A stretch of DNA of 8,053 nt, from contig JAUNPM010000065.1 of assembly GCA_030536675.1 (NCBI GenBank), positions 1 to 8,053 of the forward strand, given 5' to 3'. This DNA comes from Clostridia bacterium. Lineage in GTDB: Bacteria > Bacillota > Clostridia > Lachnospirales > CAG-274. The notes beneath the pieces were generated by a model. It had not been told where the DNA came from. It ran no database searches and was given only the letters and a program-made list of their open reading frames with translations. Positions 1 through 4,785 of this stretch are shown in pieces (the stretch's first letter is position 1; each line of letters opens with the position of its first letter). The translations under genes and the position numbers were made by a program.

Positions 1-326
1 TCCTTTAAAATATAATCACTGCATCGACCTATAATAACACAGGATGACTTTTCAGCAAGATTTTTAATAACCTCAAATTGGTTATACACAACAGTATCCG
101 CTAGATTTGCATATCTTGGTCCGAATTTGGTATCAAAAAGATATTTTACGTTTTTACCCTCGTCAGCCTGCTCAACAAGATCTCTTTTCACTCCCGTTTT
201 TTCAACGACCTTGTCAACAAGATCACGGTCATAATATTCAATTCCCAGAGCTTCGGCAATAACCTTGCCTATTTCGGGACCGCCGCTTCCGTATTCACAG
301 CCTATTGTTATAACAATGTGTTTCAT
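1..326 (-). CDS. Cytidylate-kinase-like protein, N-terminal 108 residues (runs off left edge)
   Basis: Read from the minus strand; it starts with ATG at 326-324 and stays open to base 1, giving 108 visible residues. The N-terminus MKHIVITIGCEYGSGG, a P-loop-like GSGGPEIGK (residues 13-21), then ALGIEYYDRDLV (26-37) and VIIGRCSDYIL (97-107) match the cytidylate kinase-like family (AAK6/Cytidylate_kin2 type), a set of P-loop nucleotide kinase homologues common in Firmicutes. Most members have Arg where this one has Cys10 (G-R-E-Y-G-S-G-G). The substrate of this family is generally unproven, so CMP kinase activity should not be assumed. A GAAAGG ribosome binding site lies 10 bases before the ATG. 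The aminotransferase stop is only 22 bases upstream, so the two are probably co-transcribed. The C-terminal part lies outside the window. Confidence 0.85.
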   Translation of the reverse strand, partial: MKHIVITIGCEYGSGGPEIGKVIAEALGIEYYDRDLVDKVVEKTGVKRDLVEQADEGKNVKYLFDTKFGPRYANLADTVVYNQFEVIKNLAEKSSCVIIGRCSDYILK

Positions 327-348
327 AGCATACCAGCCTTTCACAGAT

Positions 349-1566
349 TTATTTTGCCATTACTTCCTCAACAGAAGCCTTAATAATATCAAAAGCCTTG
401 TCGCAGTCCTCTTCTGTTACAATAAGAGGAGGTATCATTCTTATTATGTTTGAACCTATGGCAGTTATAAGGAGCTTTCTGTCAAAGCAAGCGTGCTTTA
501 CATCAACACCGCTTAATCCGTCAAATTCAACACCCACAAGCAAGCCCTGACCTCTTACTTCCTTAACCTTTGGAAGCTCTCTAAGTCTGTTCATAAAGTA
601 GTCGCCCACTTTTTTTGCATTTTCGGCAAGATTTCTGTCAAGGAGCTCGTTTACCTCTGCAAGAGCAGCTGCACAGGATACAGGGTGTCCGCCGAAAGTA
701 GTACCGTGAGATCCCATTGTAAATGCCTTTGCAACTTCTTCACTTGCACATATAGCGCCTATAGGCATACCGCCGCCAAGAGCCTTTGCCATAGATACAA
801 TATCAGGCTTAACACCGTAGTTCATATAGGACATTACAGCGCCTGTTCTGCACCAGCCTGTCTGAACCTCGTCAAGTAAAAGGAGGATACCCTTTTCATC
901 ACAAAATTCTCTTAAGCCTGTCATAAATTCCTGTGTTGCAGGGTTTACACCGCCCTCGCCCTGTACAGGCTCTATCATAATACCAATTGTATTTTCAGTG
1001 CAAGCGTCTTTGAAAGCCTGCAAATTATTGTATTCCGCATATGTAAAGCCCGGAGTCATATCACCGAAACCGATTTGACAAGCATTGTCGGGCTGACCTG
1101 TAGCACTCATTGCACCGAATGTTCTTCCGTGGAAAGATTTTGCGGCAGTCACAATATTATACTTATGAGGACCGTACTTTTCAACGCCGTATTTTCTTGC
1201 CATTTTGATCATAGCTTCATTAGCTTCAGTACCTGAATTTTGATAGAAAATTTTATCCATACCAATAGTCGTACATATTTTTTCAGCAAGCAAAGCCTGT
1301 GGAATAGTGTAAGGATAGTTAAATGTATGCATTATATCCCCAACCTGATCCTTTACGGCTGCAACAACCTTTTCATTACAGTTACCTGCTGAATTTACGG
1401 CGATACCTGCATAAAAATCCAAATATTCCGTTCCCTTTTCATCATACATATAAATATCTTTTGCTGTTTCAGCAAGGAAATCAAAACGCTCATAAGTTTC
1501 GATCATATACTTGCTTACCTTATCCTTAATGTCCTGTACCGTTAAACCTGTGTCTTTAAGTTTCAT
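349..1566 (-). CDS. ArgD-like class III (PLP-dependent) aminotransferase
   Basis: A 405-residue protein of full length for the acetylornithine/ornithine/GABA aminotransferase family (fold type I). It is a cytoplasmic PLP enzyme moving an amino group from an omega- or acetylated amino acid to 2-oxoglutarate. Visible motifs are SGTEANEA (111-118, cofactor phosphate), HGRTFG (146-151), EPVQGEGGV (199-207), LDEVQTG with Asp232 contacting the pyridine nitrogen, MAKALGGG with Lys261 as the Schiff-base lysine, HGTTFGG (287-293), and IIRMIPPL (374-381) with the carboxylate-binding Arg376. All catalytic residues are present. It most resembles ArgD, but no arginine genes are in view, so acetylornithine, succinylornithine, GABA or diamine substrates remain possible and I give no symbol. 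The ATG at 1566 has a strong GGAGGAAG ribosome binding site. The gene has its own promoter and a terminator-like hairpin in its leader. A cytidylate-kinase-like gene follows after 22 bases. Confidence 0.93.
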   Translation of the reverse strand: MKLKDTGLTVQDIKDKVSKYMIETYERFDFLAETAKDIYMYDEKGTEYLDFYAGIAVNSAGNCNEKVVAAVKDQVGDIMHTFNYPYTIPQALLAEKICTTIGMDKIFYQNSGTEANEAMIKMARKYGVEKYGPHKYNIVTAAKSFHGRTFGAMSATGQPDNACQIGFGDMTPGFTYAEYNNLQAFKDACTENTIGIMIEPVQGEGGVNPATQEFMTGLREFCDEKGILLLLDEVQTGWCRTGAVMSYMNYGVKPDIVSMAKALGGGMPIGAICASEEVAKAFTMGSHGTTFGGHPVSCAAALAEVNELLDRNLAENAKKVGDYFMNRLRELPKVKEVRGQGLLVGVEFDGLSGVDVKHACFDRKLLITAIGSNIIRMIPPLIVTEEDCDKAFDIIKASVEEVMAK

Positions 1567-1582
1567 AATATCTTCCTCCGCT

Positions 1583-1636
1583 TTAATATATAAAATAAAA
1601 AAGACAATGAATATACTTCTTCCGAAGTGACTTCAT
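1583..1636 (-). CDS. Possible 17-codon leader peptide spanning the leader hairpin
   Basis: An ATG at 1636-1634 opens a short frame, MKSLRKKYIHCLFYFIY, that ends with TAA at 1585-1583, a few bases before the GGAGGA ribosome binding site of the aminotransferase. The start codon sits inside the 5' arm of the leader hairpin and the frame reads through the whole hairpin and T-tract. No good ribosome binding site precedes it (only AAGCAAGAC), and an ORF of this length can occur by chance. It is listed because its position would suit transcription attenuation or translational coupling. Confidence 0.25.
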   Translation of the reverse strand: MKSLRKKYIHCLFYFIY

Positions 1637-1642
1637 TGTCTT
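1601..1642 (-). terminator. Terminator-like hairpin (possible attenuator) in the aminotransferase leader
   Basis: On the minus strand a perfect 11-bp stem AAGACAATGAA/TTCATTGTCTT (1642-1632 and 1611-1601) encloses a second 5-bp stem ACTTC/GAAGT closed by a GGAA tetraloop (1628-1615), with a 3x3 internal loop between. It is followed at once by TTTTATTTTA (1600-1591). It lies downstream of the consensus promoter and about 25 bases upstream of the ribosome binding site, so it should act on the aminotransferase mRNA itself. A leftover terminator for the upstream regulator gene is the alternative, but the promoter position argues against that. Confidence 0.7.
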
Positions 1643-1668
1643 GCTTGTTCTTTATTTGGAACAACTAT

Positions 1669-1697
1669 ATACTAACACAACTTAAGGATAATGTCAA
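1669..1697 (-). promoter_or_regulatory. Sigma-A promoter of the aminotransferase operon
   Basis: On the minus strand a perfect -35 box TTGACA (1697-1692), a 17-base spacer and a -10 box TAGTAT (1674-1669). Transcription would start near 1662, giving a leader of about 95 bases. An AT-rich inverted repeat lies directly upstream of the -35 box and could be an UP element or an operator. Confidence 0.8.
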
Positions 1698-1827
1698 CCT
1701 TAATACAAAATTTTTTATTTTTTGTATATTTTATATATTTTAAGTGGTTTTTTAGTAGTATTTAATTTGCAATTTCCGTAATTTTGCACAAAACGAGTAT
1801 TTTACTGTTTCATTCCAAGCAATGTTT

Positions 1828-1864
1828 TGTTCAATATAAAGAATTTAATTCACTATATTGAACA
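1828..1864. promoter_or_regulatory. 37-bp dyad between regulator gene and aminotransferase promoter
   Basis: The perfect 11-bp arms TGTTCAATATA (1828-1838) and TATATTGAACA (1854-1864) are centred on 1846, and the interior GAATT-T-AATTC continues the symmetry, so 16 of 18 positions pair. It starts 15 bases after the stop codon of the XRE-cupin gene. No T-tract follows on either strand, which makes it a poor intrinsic terminator and a reasonable protein-binding site. The half-site ATATTGAACA resembles the ATAATGAACA end of the E. coli PuuR box as I recall it. Confidence 0.5.
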
Positions 1865-1879
1865 CCTTAAACATCTATC

Positions 1880-2428
1880 CTATGCCACGAATATGCTTAA
1901 AATACTTATTTTTTCTTCCGTATTATTGCTGTATTTATGAGTATGCTCCGATTCAAACCTGAAAACATCGTTTTCCGTAACCTTATGGATAGTTTTATTT
2001 ACTTCAATTTCAACCTCCCCCGAAAGGACGGCAACATATTCTCTTGTTTTTTCTCCGTGTCCTCCGCTTACATATACTCCGTGGGCTTCAATATCTATTC
2101 TGTAAATTTCAGCCTTTCTGTTATCCTCATAAGGAAAACAGGTCCACACTGTATACTCTCCCGGTATTTCCTTTGTGGGTATCATATCCTTAATATTCAC
2201 AAGGCAGGTATCCATAGGAGGCGGCTGAATAAGCTCATTAAATTCTATTCTGAGCCCGCTTACAATTTTTCCCAAAACATTTATGGACGGATTTGCGTCA
2301 CCCTTTTCTATGTGGTGGAGCATTGTTTTGCTTACTCCCGTCTGCTCCGCCACAACATCAAGGCTCATACCCTTTGATGTCCTTATTCTTTTTAAATTGA
2401 CCGCTATGTTATGTGAAAGATAATCCAT
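1880..2428 (-). CDS. XRE-family regulator with C-terminal cupin domain (PuuR-like)
   Basis: A 182-residue transcription factor. Residues 7-65 form a lambda-repressor-type helix-turn-helix (NLKRIRTSKGMSLDVVAEQT, then GVSKTMLHHIEKG). Residues 105-181 form a cupin barrel with possible metal or ligand residues His124, Glu126 and Glu130 in motif 1 and His162/His164 with Asn168 in motif 2. The size and two-domain order match the family of E. coli PuuR and related regulators, in which the cupin binds a small molecule and HTH occupancy changes. The ATG at 2428 has a purine-rich AGGAAG site upstream and an extended -10 promoter. It is divergent from the GNAT gene and upstream of the aminotransferase on the same strand, so it may control either or both. 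The ligand cannot be read from the sequence. Confidence 0.9.
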   Translation of the reverse strand: MDYLSHNIAVNLKRIRTSKGMSLDVVAEQTGVSKTMLHHIEKGDANPSINVLGKIVSGLRIEFNELIQPPPMDTCLVNIKDMIPTKEIPGEYTVWTCFPYEDNRKAEIYRIDIEAHGVYVSGGHGEKTREYVAVLSGEVEIEVNKTIHKVTENDVFRFESEHTHKYSNNTEEKISILSIFVA

Positions 2429-2473
2429 TTAACCGCTTCCTTTCCTATCTCTTTCCCCGTTTTGATTTTTTAC

Positions 2474-2502
2474 ATTATAACACTTAATTTTAAAAGGGTA
2501 AA
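2474..2502 (-). promoter_or_regulatory. Promoter of the XRE-cupin regulator gene
   Basis: On the minus strand a weak -35 box TTTACC (2502-2497), a 17-base spacer and a perfect -10 box TATAAT (2479-2474) preceded by TGT, which is an extended -10 element. The leader would be about 40 bases. Confidence 0.7.
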
Positions 2503-2519
2503 GTAATTTTTTATAACGG

Positions 2520-2548
2520 TTGATTTTTATTATCTCAAGTGCTATAAT
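2520..2548 (+). promoter_or_regulatory. Promoter of the GNAT acetyltransferase gene
   Basis: The -35 box TTGATT (2520-2525), a 17-base spacer and a perfect -10 box TATAAT (2543-2548) with TGC before it form an extended -10 promoter. It stands back to back with the regulator promoter, with 17 bp between the two -35 boxes, so one bound regulator could affect both. Confidence 0.8.
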
Positions 2549-2557
2549 TTGTGTTGC

Positions 2558-2598
2558 GGACAAAGCTGTTTCAAAGCTCTTTGTCCCTTTTTATTTTT
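2558..2598 (+). terminator. Hairpin plus T-tract in the acetyltransferase leader
   Basis: A perfect 8-bp stem GGACAAAG/CTTTGTCC (2558-2565 and 2579-2586) with a 13-base loop is followed by CTTTTTATTTTT (2587-2598), then directly by the AAGGAGG ribosome binding site. The predicted transcription start is near 2555, so the hairpin forms at the very 5' end of the message. It may be an early terminator or attenuator, or a 5' stem-loop that stabilises the mRNA. Confidence 0.55.
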
Positions 2599-2613
2599 AA
2601 GGAGGCTTTTAAA

Positions 2614-3042
2614 ATGGAATTTAAAACGGCAGATGAAAAGGATTTTGATATAGCATTTTATTTTATTGAAAATTTATGGTCATACAATACCTATGACAAG
2701 GCTTTAATTCACAAAATTTACAATGAAGTAATAAACAATAAAGACTGCTTTGCATTTTTTATAACAGACAAGGGAGATTATAAAGGCTTTTGCCACGGGG
2801 ATATTTTCAACACCTTCTGGATGTCGGGAAAAACCTGCTATGTATCAAGCCTTATAACAAAAGAAAACGAAAGAGGAAAAGGCTATGGCAAAGCAATGCT
2901 TGACCACGTAAAAGAGCTTGCAAAGCACAGAGATTGCAAAGCTCTTATATTAGACTCGGGACTTTCACGAACAAGTGCTCATAAATTTTATGAAAATTAC
3001 GGTTTTGAAAAAAGCTGTTACGGTTTTGAATTTTCACTTTAA
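2614..3042 (+). CDS. GNAT-family N-acetyltransferase
   Basis: A 142-residue protein with the GNAT fold, predicted to move an acetyl group from acetyl-CoA to an unidentified amine. The acetyl-CoA pyrophosphate-binding loop is R87-GKGYG-K93 (motif A, R-x-x-G-x-G). Motif B is seen as SAHKFYENYGFEK (121-133), and strand beta4 is CYVSSLITKENE (75-86). The length is typical for single-domain GNATs. The ATG at 2614 is chosen because AAGGAGG (2599-2605) lies 8 bases before it; an upstream GTG in frame at 2551 would put the start before the likely transcription start and through the leader hairpin. The gene is divergent from the XRE-cupin regulator and likely monocistronic. The substrate is unknown; a polyamine or amino-acid substrate would fit the neighbours but is only a guess. 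Confidence 0.88.
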   Translation: MEFKTADEKDFDIAFYFIENLWSYNTYDKALIHKIYNEVINNKDCFAFFITDKGDYKGFCHGDIFNTFWMSGKTCYVSSLITKENERGKGYGKAMLDHVKELAKHRDCKALILDSGLSRTSAHKFYENYGFEKSCYGFEFSL

Positions 3043-3046
3043 AACC

Positions 3047-3073
3047 GAGAGGGGGGAAACATTACTCCCTCTC
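3047..3073 (+). terminator. Hairpin after the acetyltransferase gene
   Basis: GAGAGGG (3047-3053) pairs with CCCTCTC (3067-3073) around a 13-base loop, starting 4 bases after the stop codon. There is no T-tract, so it is either a weak terminator or a 3' end-protecting stem. It is nearly identical to the hairpin at 3406-3431. Confidence 0.5.
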
Positions 3074-3275
3074 AGATTGTCAAAAAACCTATTTTTATAG
3101 AAAAATTTGAATAATTGCATTATGTAATTTGCAGTTAGCGTCGCAGACTTTAATCCGCAGGTTTGCAATCCCGAAGTATACGGGACTTGCTTTGCGTAGC
3201 AAAGTTGCTTGTAGAAATCGCATTTTCGCCAAAGCTGGTCGTATTGTGTTGCAATACTGCTCGCTTATGCAACCA

Positions 3276-3347
3276 AAGGACAGGAACTTTTCTGTAAATA
3301 AGCTGTTTTAACAGCTTGTTTGCGGAAAACTTGGTAGTTCCTTCCTT
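3276..3347 (+). repeat. 72-base long imperfect hairpin
   Basis: Pairs run 3276-3280 with 3343-3347, a bulged C at 3281, then 3282-3287 with 3337-3342. After a 7-base bulge (3330-3336) a continuous helix pairs 3288-3306 with 3311-3329. The tip is the palindrome AAGCTGTT/AACAGCTT (3300-3307 and 3310-3317). Three pairs (3293-3324, 3295-3322, 3299-3318) are U-G only if the plus strand is transcribed; on the minus strand they would be A-C mismatches. Confidence 0.6.
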
Positions 3348-3354
3348 ACCTAAC

Positions 3355-3431
3355 TGCAAGAAATGCGAGCATTTCTTGCAAGCGTGTCGACTTTATCGAC
3401 ACGCTGAGAGGGGGAAACATTATCCCCCTCT
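3355..3431. repeat. Three back-to-back hairpins
   Basis: TGCAAGAAATGC/GCATTTCTTGCA (3355-3366, 3369-3380), AGCGTGTCGA/TCGACACGCT with a 5-base loop (3381-3390, 3396-3405) and AGAGGGGG/CCCCCTCT with a 9-base loop (3407-3414, 3424-3431) follow one another without spacers. The last is followed by TTAATCC on the plus strand. Together they may end transcription of the convergent genes, mainly through the third, or be the 3' end of a mobile or RNA element. Confidence 0.6.
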
Positions 3432-3473
3432 TTAATCCTATGTATAAACGCTTTTATAAAAATTTTCCTCATT

Positions 3474-4358
3474 TCAGTTTATAAGTATGTCTATGGCATT
3501 TGGCACCACTTCAATTTTACTGTTATTGTAGTCCCCGCAGTATTCACCGTCTACAGTCCATTTAATGCCCTCTTCACTTTCAATTACAAGCTTACTTGTT
3601 TTGAAGCTGTAAAACATATCATTATCAAATTTTCTTTCAACAAAACAGTTTACAATGTTTTTAAGCAAACTGTAATTACCGGGCTTCTTTACAAGCAAAA
3701 CTTCAAACAGCCCGTCATTTAAATTTGCATAATTTTCAAAGAGCTTTTTCATACCTGCAATACTGTTGGAATTTGAAACAAGTCCTATCATAACATTATC
3801 CTCAAATTCACCCATATCATACTTTATTTTAACGGAATATGTTTTTATATTTGTAATTTCCTTTATTCCCGCAAGAATATATGCCTGGTATCCCAAAATA
3901 TTTTTTATATTTTGCGGAGTTTCATATGAAATATTTGTAAACAGCCCGAATGCTGCAACATACGAAAAAAATCTTCCGTTAATATTTCCCATATCAATAG
4001 TAAATTTATTTCCGTCAACAGCTGTTTTATAGCTATCCTCAATTATTGTAGGTATGCCTATGCTGTTTGCAAAATCATTTGCCGAACCGCAGGGAATATA
4101 TCCCAAAACAGGCCTTTTGTTTAAATTCATAATACCGTTGATCGTTTCATTGAGAGTTCCGTCACCGCCGCAGCAAATAATATTGTCATATTCCTCTCCG
4201 CAGTTTTTTACTATTTCCGTTATATGCCCCTTATACTGAGAAGTATAAACCGTTACCTGAAAGCCTTTTTTATTGTAATAATCTATCATTTCGGGTATAT
4301 TGGGCTTTATTATGCCTCTGCCCGAATAAAAATTAGCAAGCAAAAGTAATTTTTTCAC
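3474..4358 (-). CDS. Diacylglycerol/lipid kinase of the BmrU/YegS family
   Basis: A 294-residue ATP-dependent lipid kinase, full length for the family, acting at the inner face of the membrane on diacylglycerol or a related lipid. In the chosen frame the N-terminus MKKLLLLANFYSGRG is the nucleotide-binding strand and turn, with Phe replacing the usual Pro of the N-P-x-S-G motif. GGDGTLNE (64-71) is the DAGK catalytic-domain signature and PCGSANDFA (89-97) the second motif. NDGLFEV (214-220) and WTVDGE (267-272) carry the acidic residues of the C-terminal domain. The GTG at 4358 is chosen because GGTGAT precedes it at SD-like spacing and the product then starts like its homologues; TTG 4370 and GTG 4367 are in-frame alternatives that would overlap the DUF1292 stop. 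With GTG 4358 the gene starts one base after that stop, so translation is probably coupled. Confidence 0.9.
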   Translation of the reverse strand: MKKLLLLANFYSGRGIIKPNIPEMIDYYNKKGFQVTVYTSQYKGHITEIVKNCGEEYDNIICCGGDGTLNETINGIMNLNKRPVLGYIPCGSANDFANSIGIPTIIEDSYKTAVDGNKFTIDMGNINGRFFSYVAAFGLFTNISYETPQNIKNILGYQAYILAGIKEITNIKTYSVKIKYDMGEFEDNVMIGLVSNSNSIAGMKKLFENYANLNDGLFEVLLVKKPGNYSLLKNIVNCFVERKFDNDMFYSFKTSKLVIESEEGIKWTVDGEYCGDYNNSKIEVVPNAIDILIN

Positions 4359-4359
4359 A

Positions 4360-4638
4360 TTAATCACCAACCACGTTATTTATTTTTTCATAATATATTT
4401 CAGACAGCATTTGCTGTTCAATGGGATTTGTAACATCGGTAATTATGACCTTGCCTTCTTTTTCCCCCACAAAGCCTACTCTTACTTTTGATGCCCCCGA
4501 AGCTGTTTTGCTTCCGTCAGTATAAAAAACATATCTCTTGTCTGTTACGTCGCTGTCATATATCATTATTACATCATATTCCACTTTGTTTCCGTTTTCA
4601 TCTAATTCCGTTATTTTTATTGCTTCAGCCTTATCCAT
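4360..4638 (-). CDS. DUF1292 family small protein
   Basis: A 92-residue acidic protein. The pattern ITELDENGNKVEYDVIMIYD (8-27), then RYVFYTDG, VRVGFVGEKEGKVIITDVTN and a closing EQQMLSEIYYEKI match the DUF1292 family of Firmicutes, whose function is not known. The ATG at 4638 is preceded by AAAGAGGT 7 bases upstream; the longer frame back to 4737 begins with a TTG inside the promoter -35 box and is rejected. It forms a two-gene operon with the lipid kinase. DUF1292 genes are commonly found near the RNA-processing gene yrrK and related genes in Firmicutes, but no such neighbours are seen here, so this is probably a stand-alone paralogue. Confidence 0.82.
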   Translation of the reverse strand: MDKAEAIKITELDENGNKVEYDVIMIYDSDVTDKRYVFYTDGSKTASGASKVRVGFVGEKEGKVIITDVTNPIEQQMLSEIYYEKINNVVGD

Positions 4639-4708
4639 TTGTTTTACCTCTTTATCATAATAATATATACCTTCGGTCACAAAACCTGCCGTATATTTAA
4701 TTAATTTA

Positions 4709-4737
4709 ATAATACCATAAATTTTATTTTTTAACAA
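4709..4737 (-). promoter_or_regulatory. Promoter of the DUF1292-lipid kinase operon
   Basis: On the minus strand a -35 box TTGTTA (4737-4732), a 17-base spacer and a -10 box TATTAT (4714-4709). The start would be near 4702, giving a leader of about 64 bases. Confidence 0.65.
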
Positions 4738-4758
4738 TAGTATATATTGATTTTAAAT
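4731..4758 (+). promoter_or_regulatory. Weak candidate promoter for the cis-prenyltransferase homologue
   Basis: TTAACA (4731-4736) and TTAAAT (4753-4758) with a 16-base spacer could serve as -35 and -10 boxes. The -35 overlaps the -35 of the divergent operon, so the two promoters would compete. The -10 match is poor. Confidence 0.3.
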
Positions 4759-4785
4759 GGCAATACTCACATTGAGGTGATAAAA

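Larger units (their letters stand above)
1567..1879. other. Regulatory intergenic region upstream of the aminotransferase
   Basis: This 313-base gene-free stretch is very AT-rich; by eye count only 9 of 60 bases are G or C in 1681-1740. Going toward the aminotransferase on the minus strand it holds a 37-bp dyad (1828-1864), an inverted repeat ATACAAAA/TTTTGTAT (1703-1710 and 1720-1727) just upstream of the -35 box, a consensus promoter (1669-1697), a small hairpin TTGTTC/GAACAA (1645-1664) and a terminator-like hairpin with T-tract (1591-1642). No separate gene is seen apart from a possible 17-codon leader ORF. Confidence 0.7.
3043..3473. other. Gene-free, highly structured intergenic element
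   Basis: This 431-base stretch between convergent genes has no credible ORF but is crowded with inverted repeats. It is flanked by two near-identical G-rich hairpins (3047-3073 and 3406-3431). A 10-bp long-range repeat TTGCAGTTAG/CTAACTGCAA (3129-3138 and 3350-3359) could close a domain with four internal hairpins: 3165-3190, 3190-3204, 3241-3257 and 3276-3347. Three hairpins then stand end to end at 3355-3431. By eye count 30 of 60 bases are G or C in 3131-3190, clearly above the AT-rich intergenic regions nearby. A dispersed intergenic repeat (MITE- or REP-like) or a structured non-coding RNA are the two readings. I cannot name a known family, and no clear promoter was found inside it. Confidence 0.6.

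Noticed and set aside
1601..1664. T-box or arginine-repressor control of the aminotransferase leader
   Set aside because: The leader is too short for a T-box and lacks its conserved T-box sequence. GAATA-like bits in the stem resemble half an ARG box but do not form a convincing operator.
1937..2377. 146-codon ORF on the plus strand opposite the regulator gene
   Set aside because: It is fully antisense to a gene with clear HTH and cupin domains and looks like no known protein.
2551..2613. 21-residue N-terminal extension of the acetyltransferase from a GTG at 2551
   Set aside because: The GTG lies at or before the predicted transcription start and the extension reads through the leader hairpin, whereas ATG 2614 has an ideal AAGGAGG.
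3077..3101. Promoter reading into the structured element from TTGTCA (3077-3082)
   Set aside because: The only -10-like sequence, TATAGA at 3096-3101, is 13 bases away, too close for a sigma-A promoter.
3129..3359. Two overlapping ORFs of 60 and 69 codons on opposite strands inside the structured region
   Set aside because: Both are shaped by the inverted repeats, lack convincing ribosome binding sites, show no recognisable domain, and share boundaries with the long-range repeat.
3043..3473. CRISPR array or tRNA in the structured intergenic region
   Set aside because: Repeats are inverted and not regularly spaced, and no tRNA cloverleaf with the usual T-loop sequence was found.
4639..4737. 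33-residue N-terminal extension of the DUF1292 protein
   Set aside because: Its TTG start is inside the likely promoter -35 box, and the family similarity begins at the ATG at 4638 with a good ribosome binding site.
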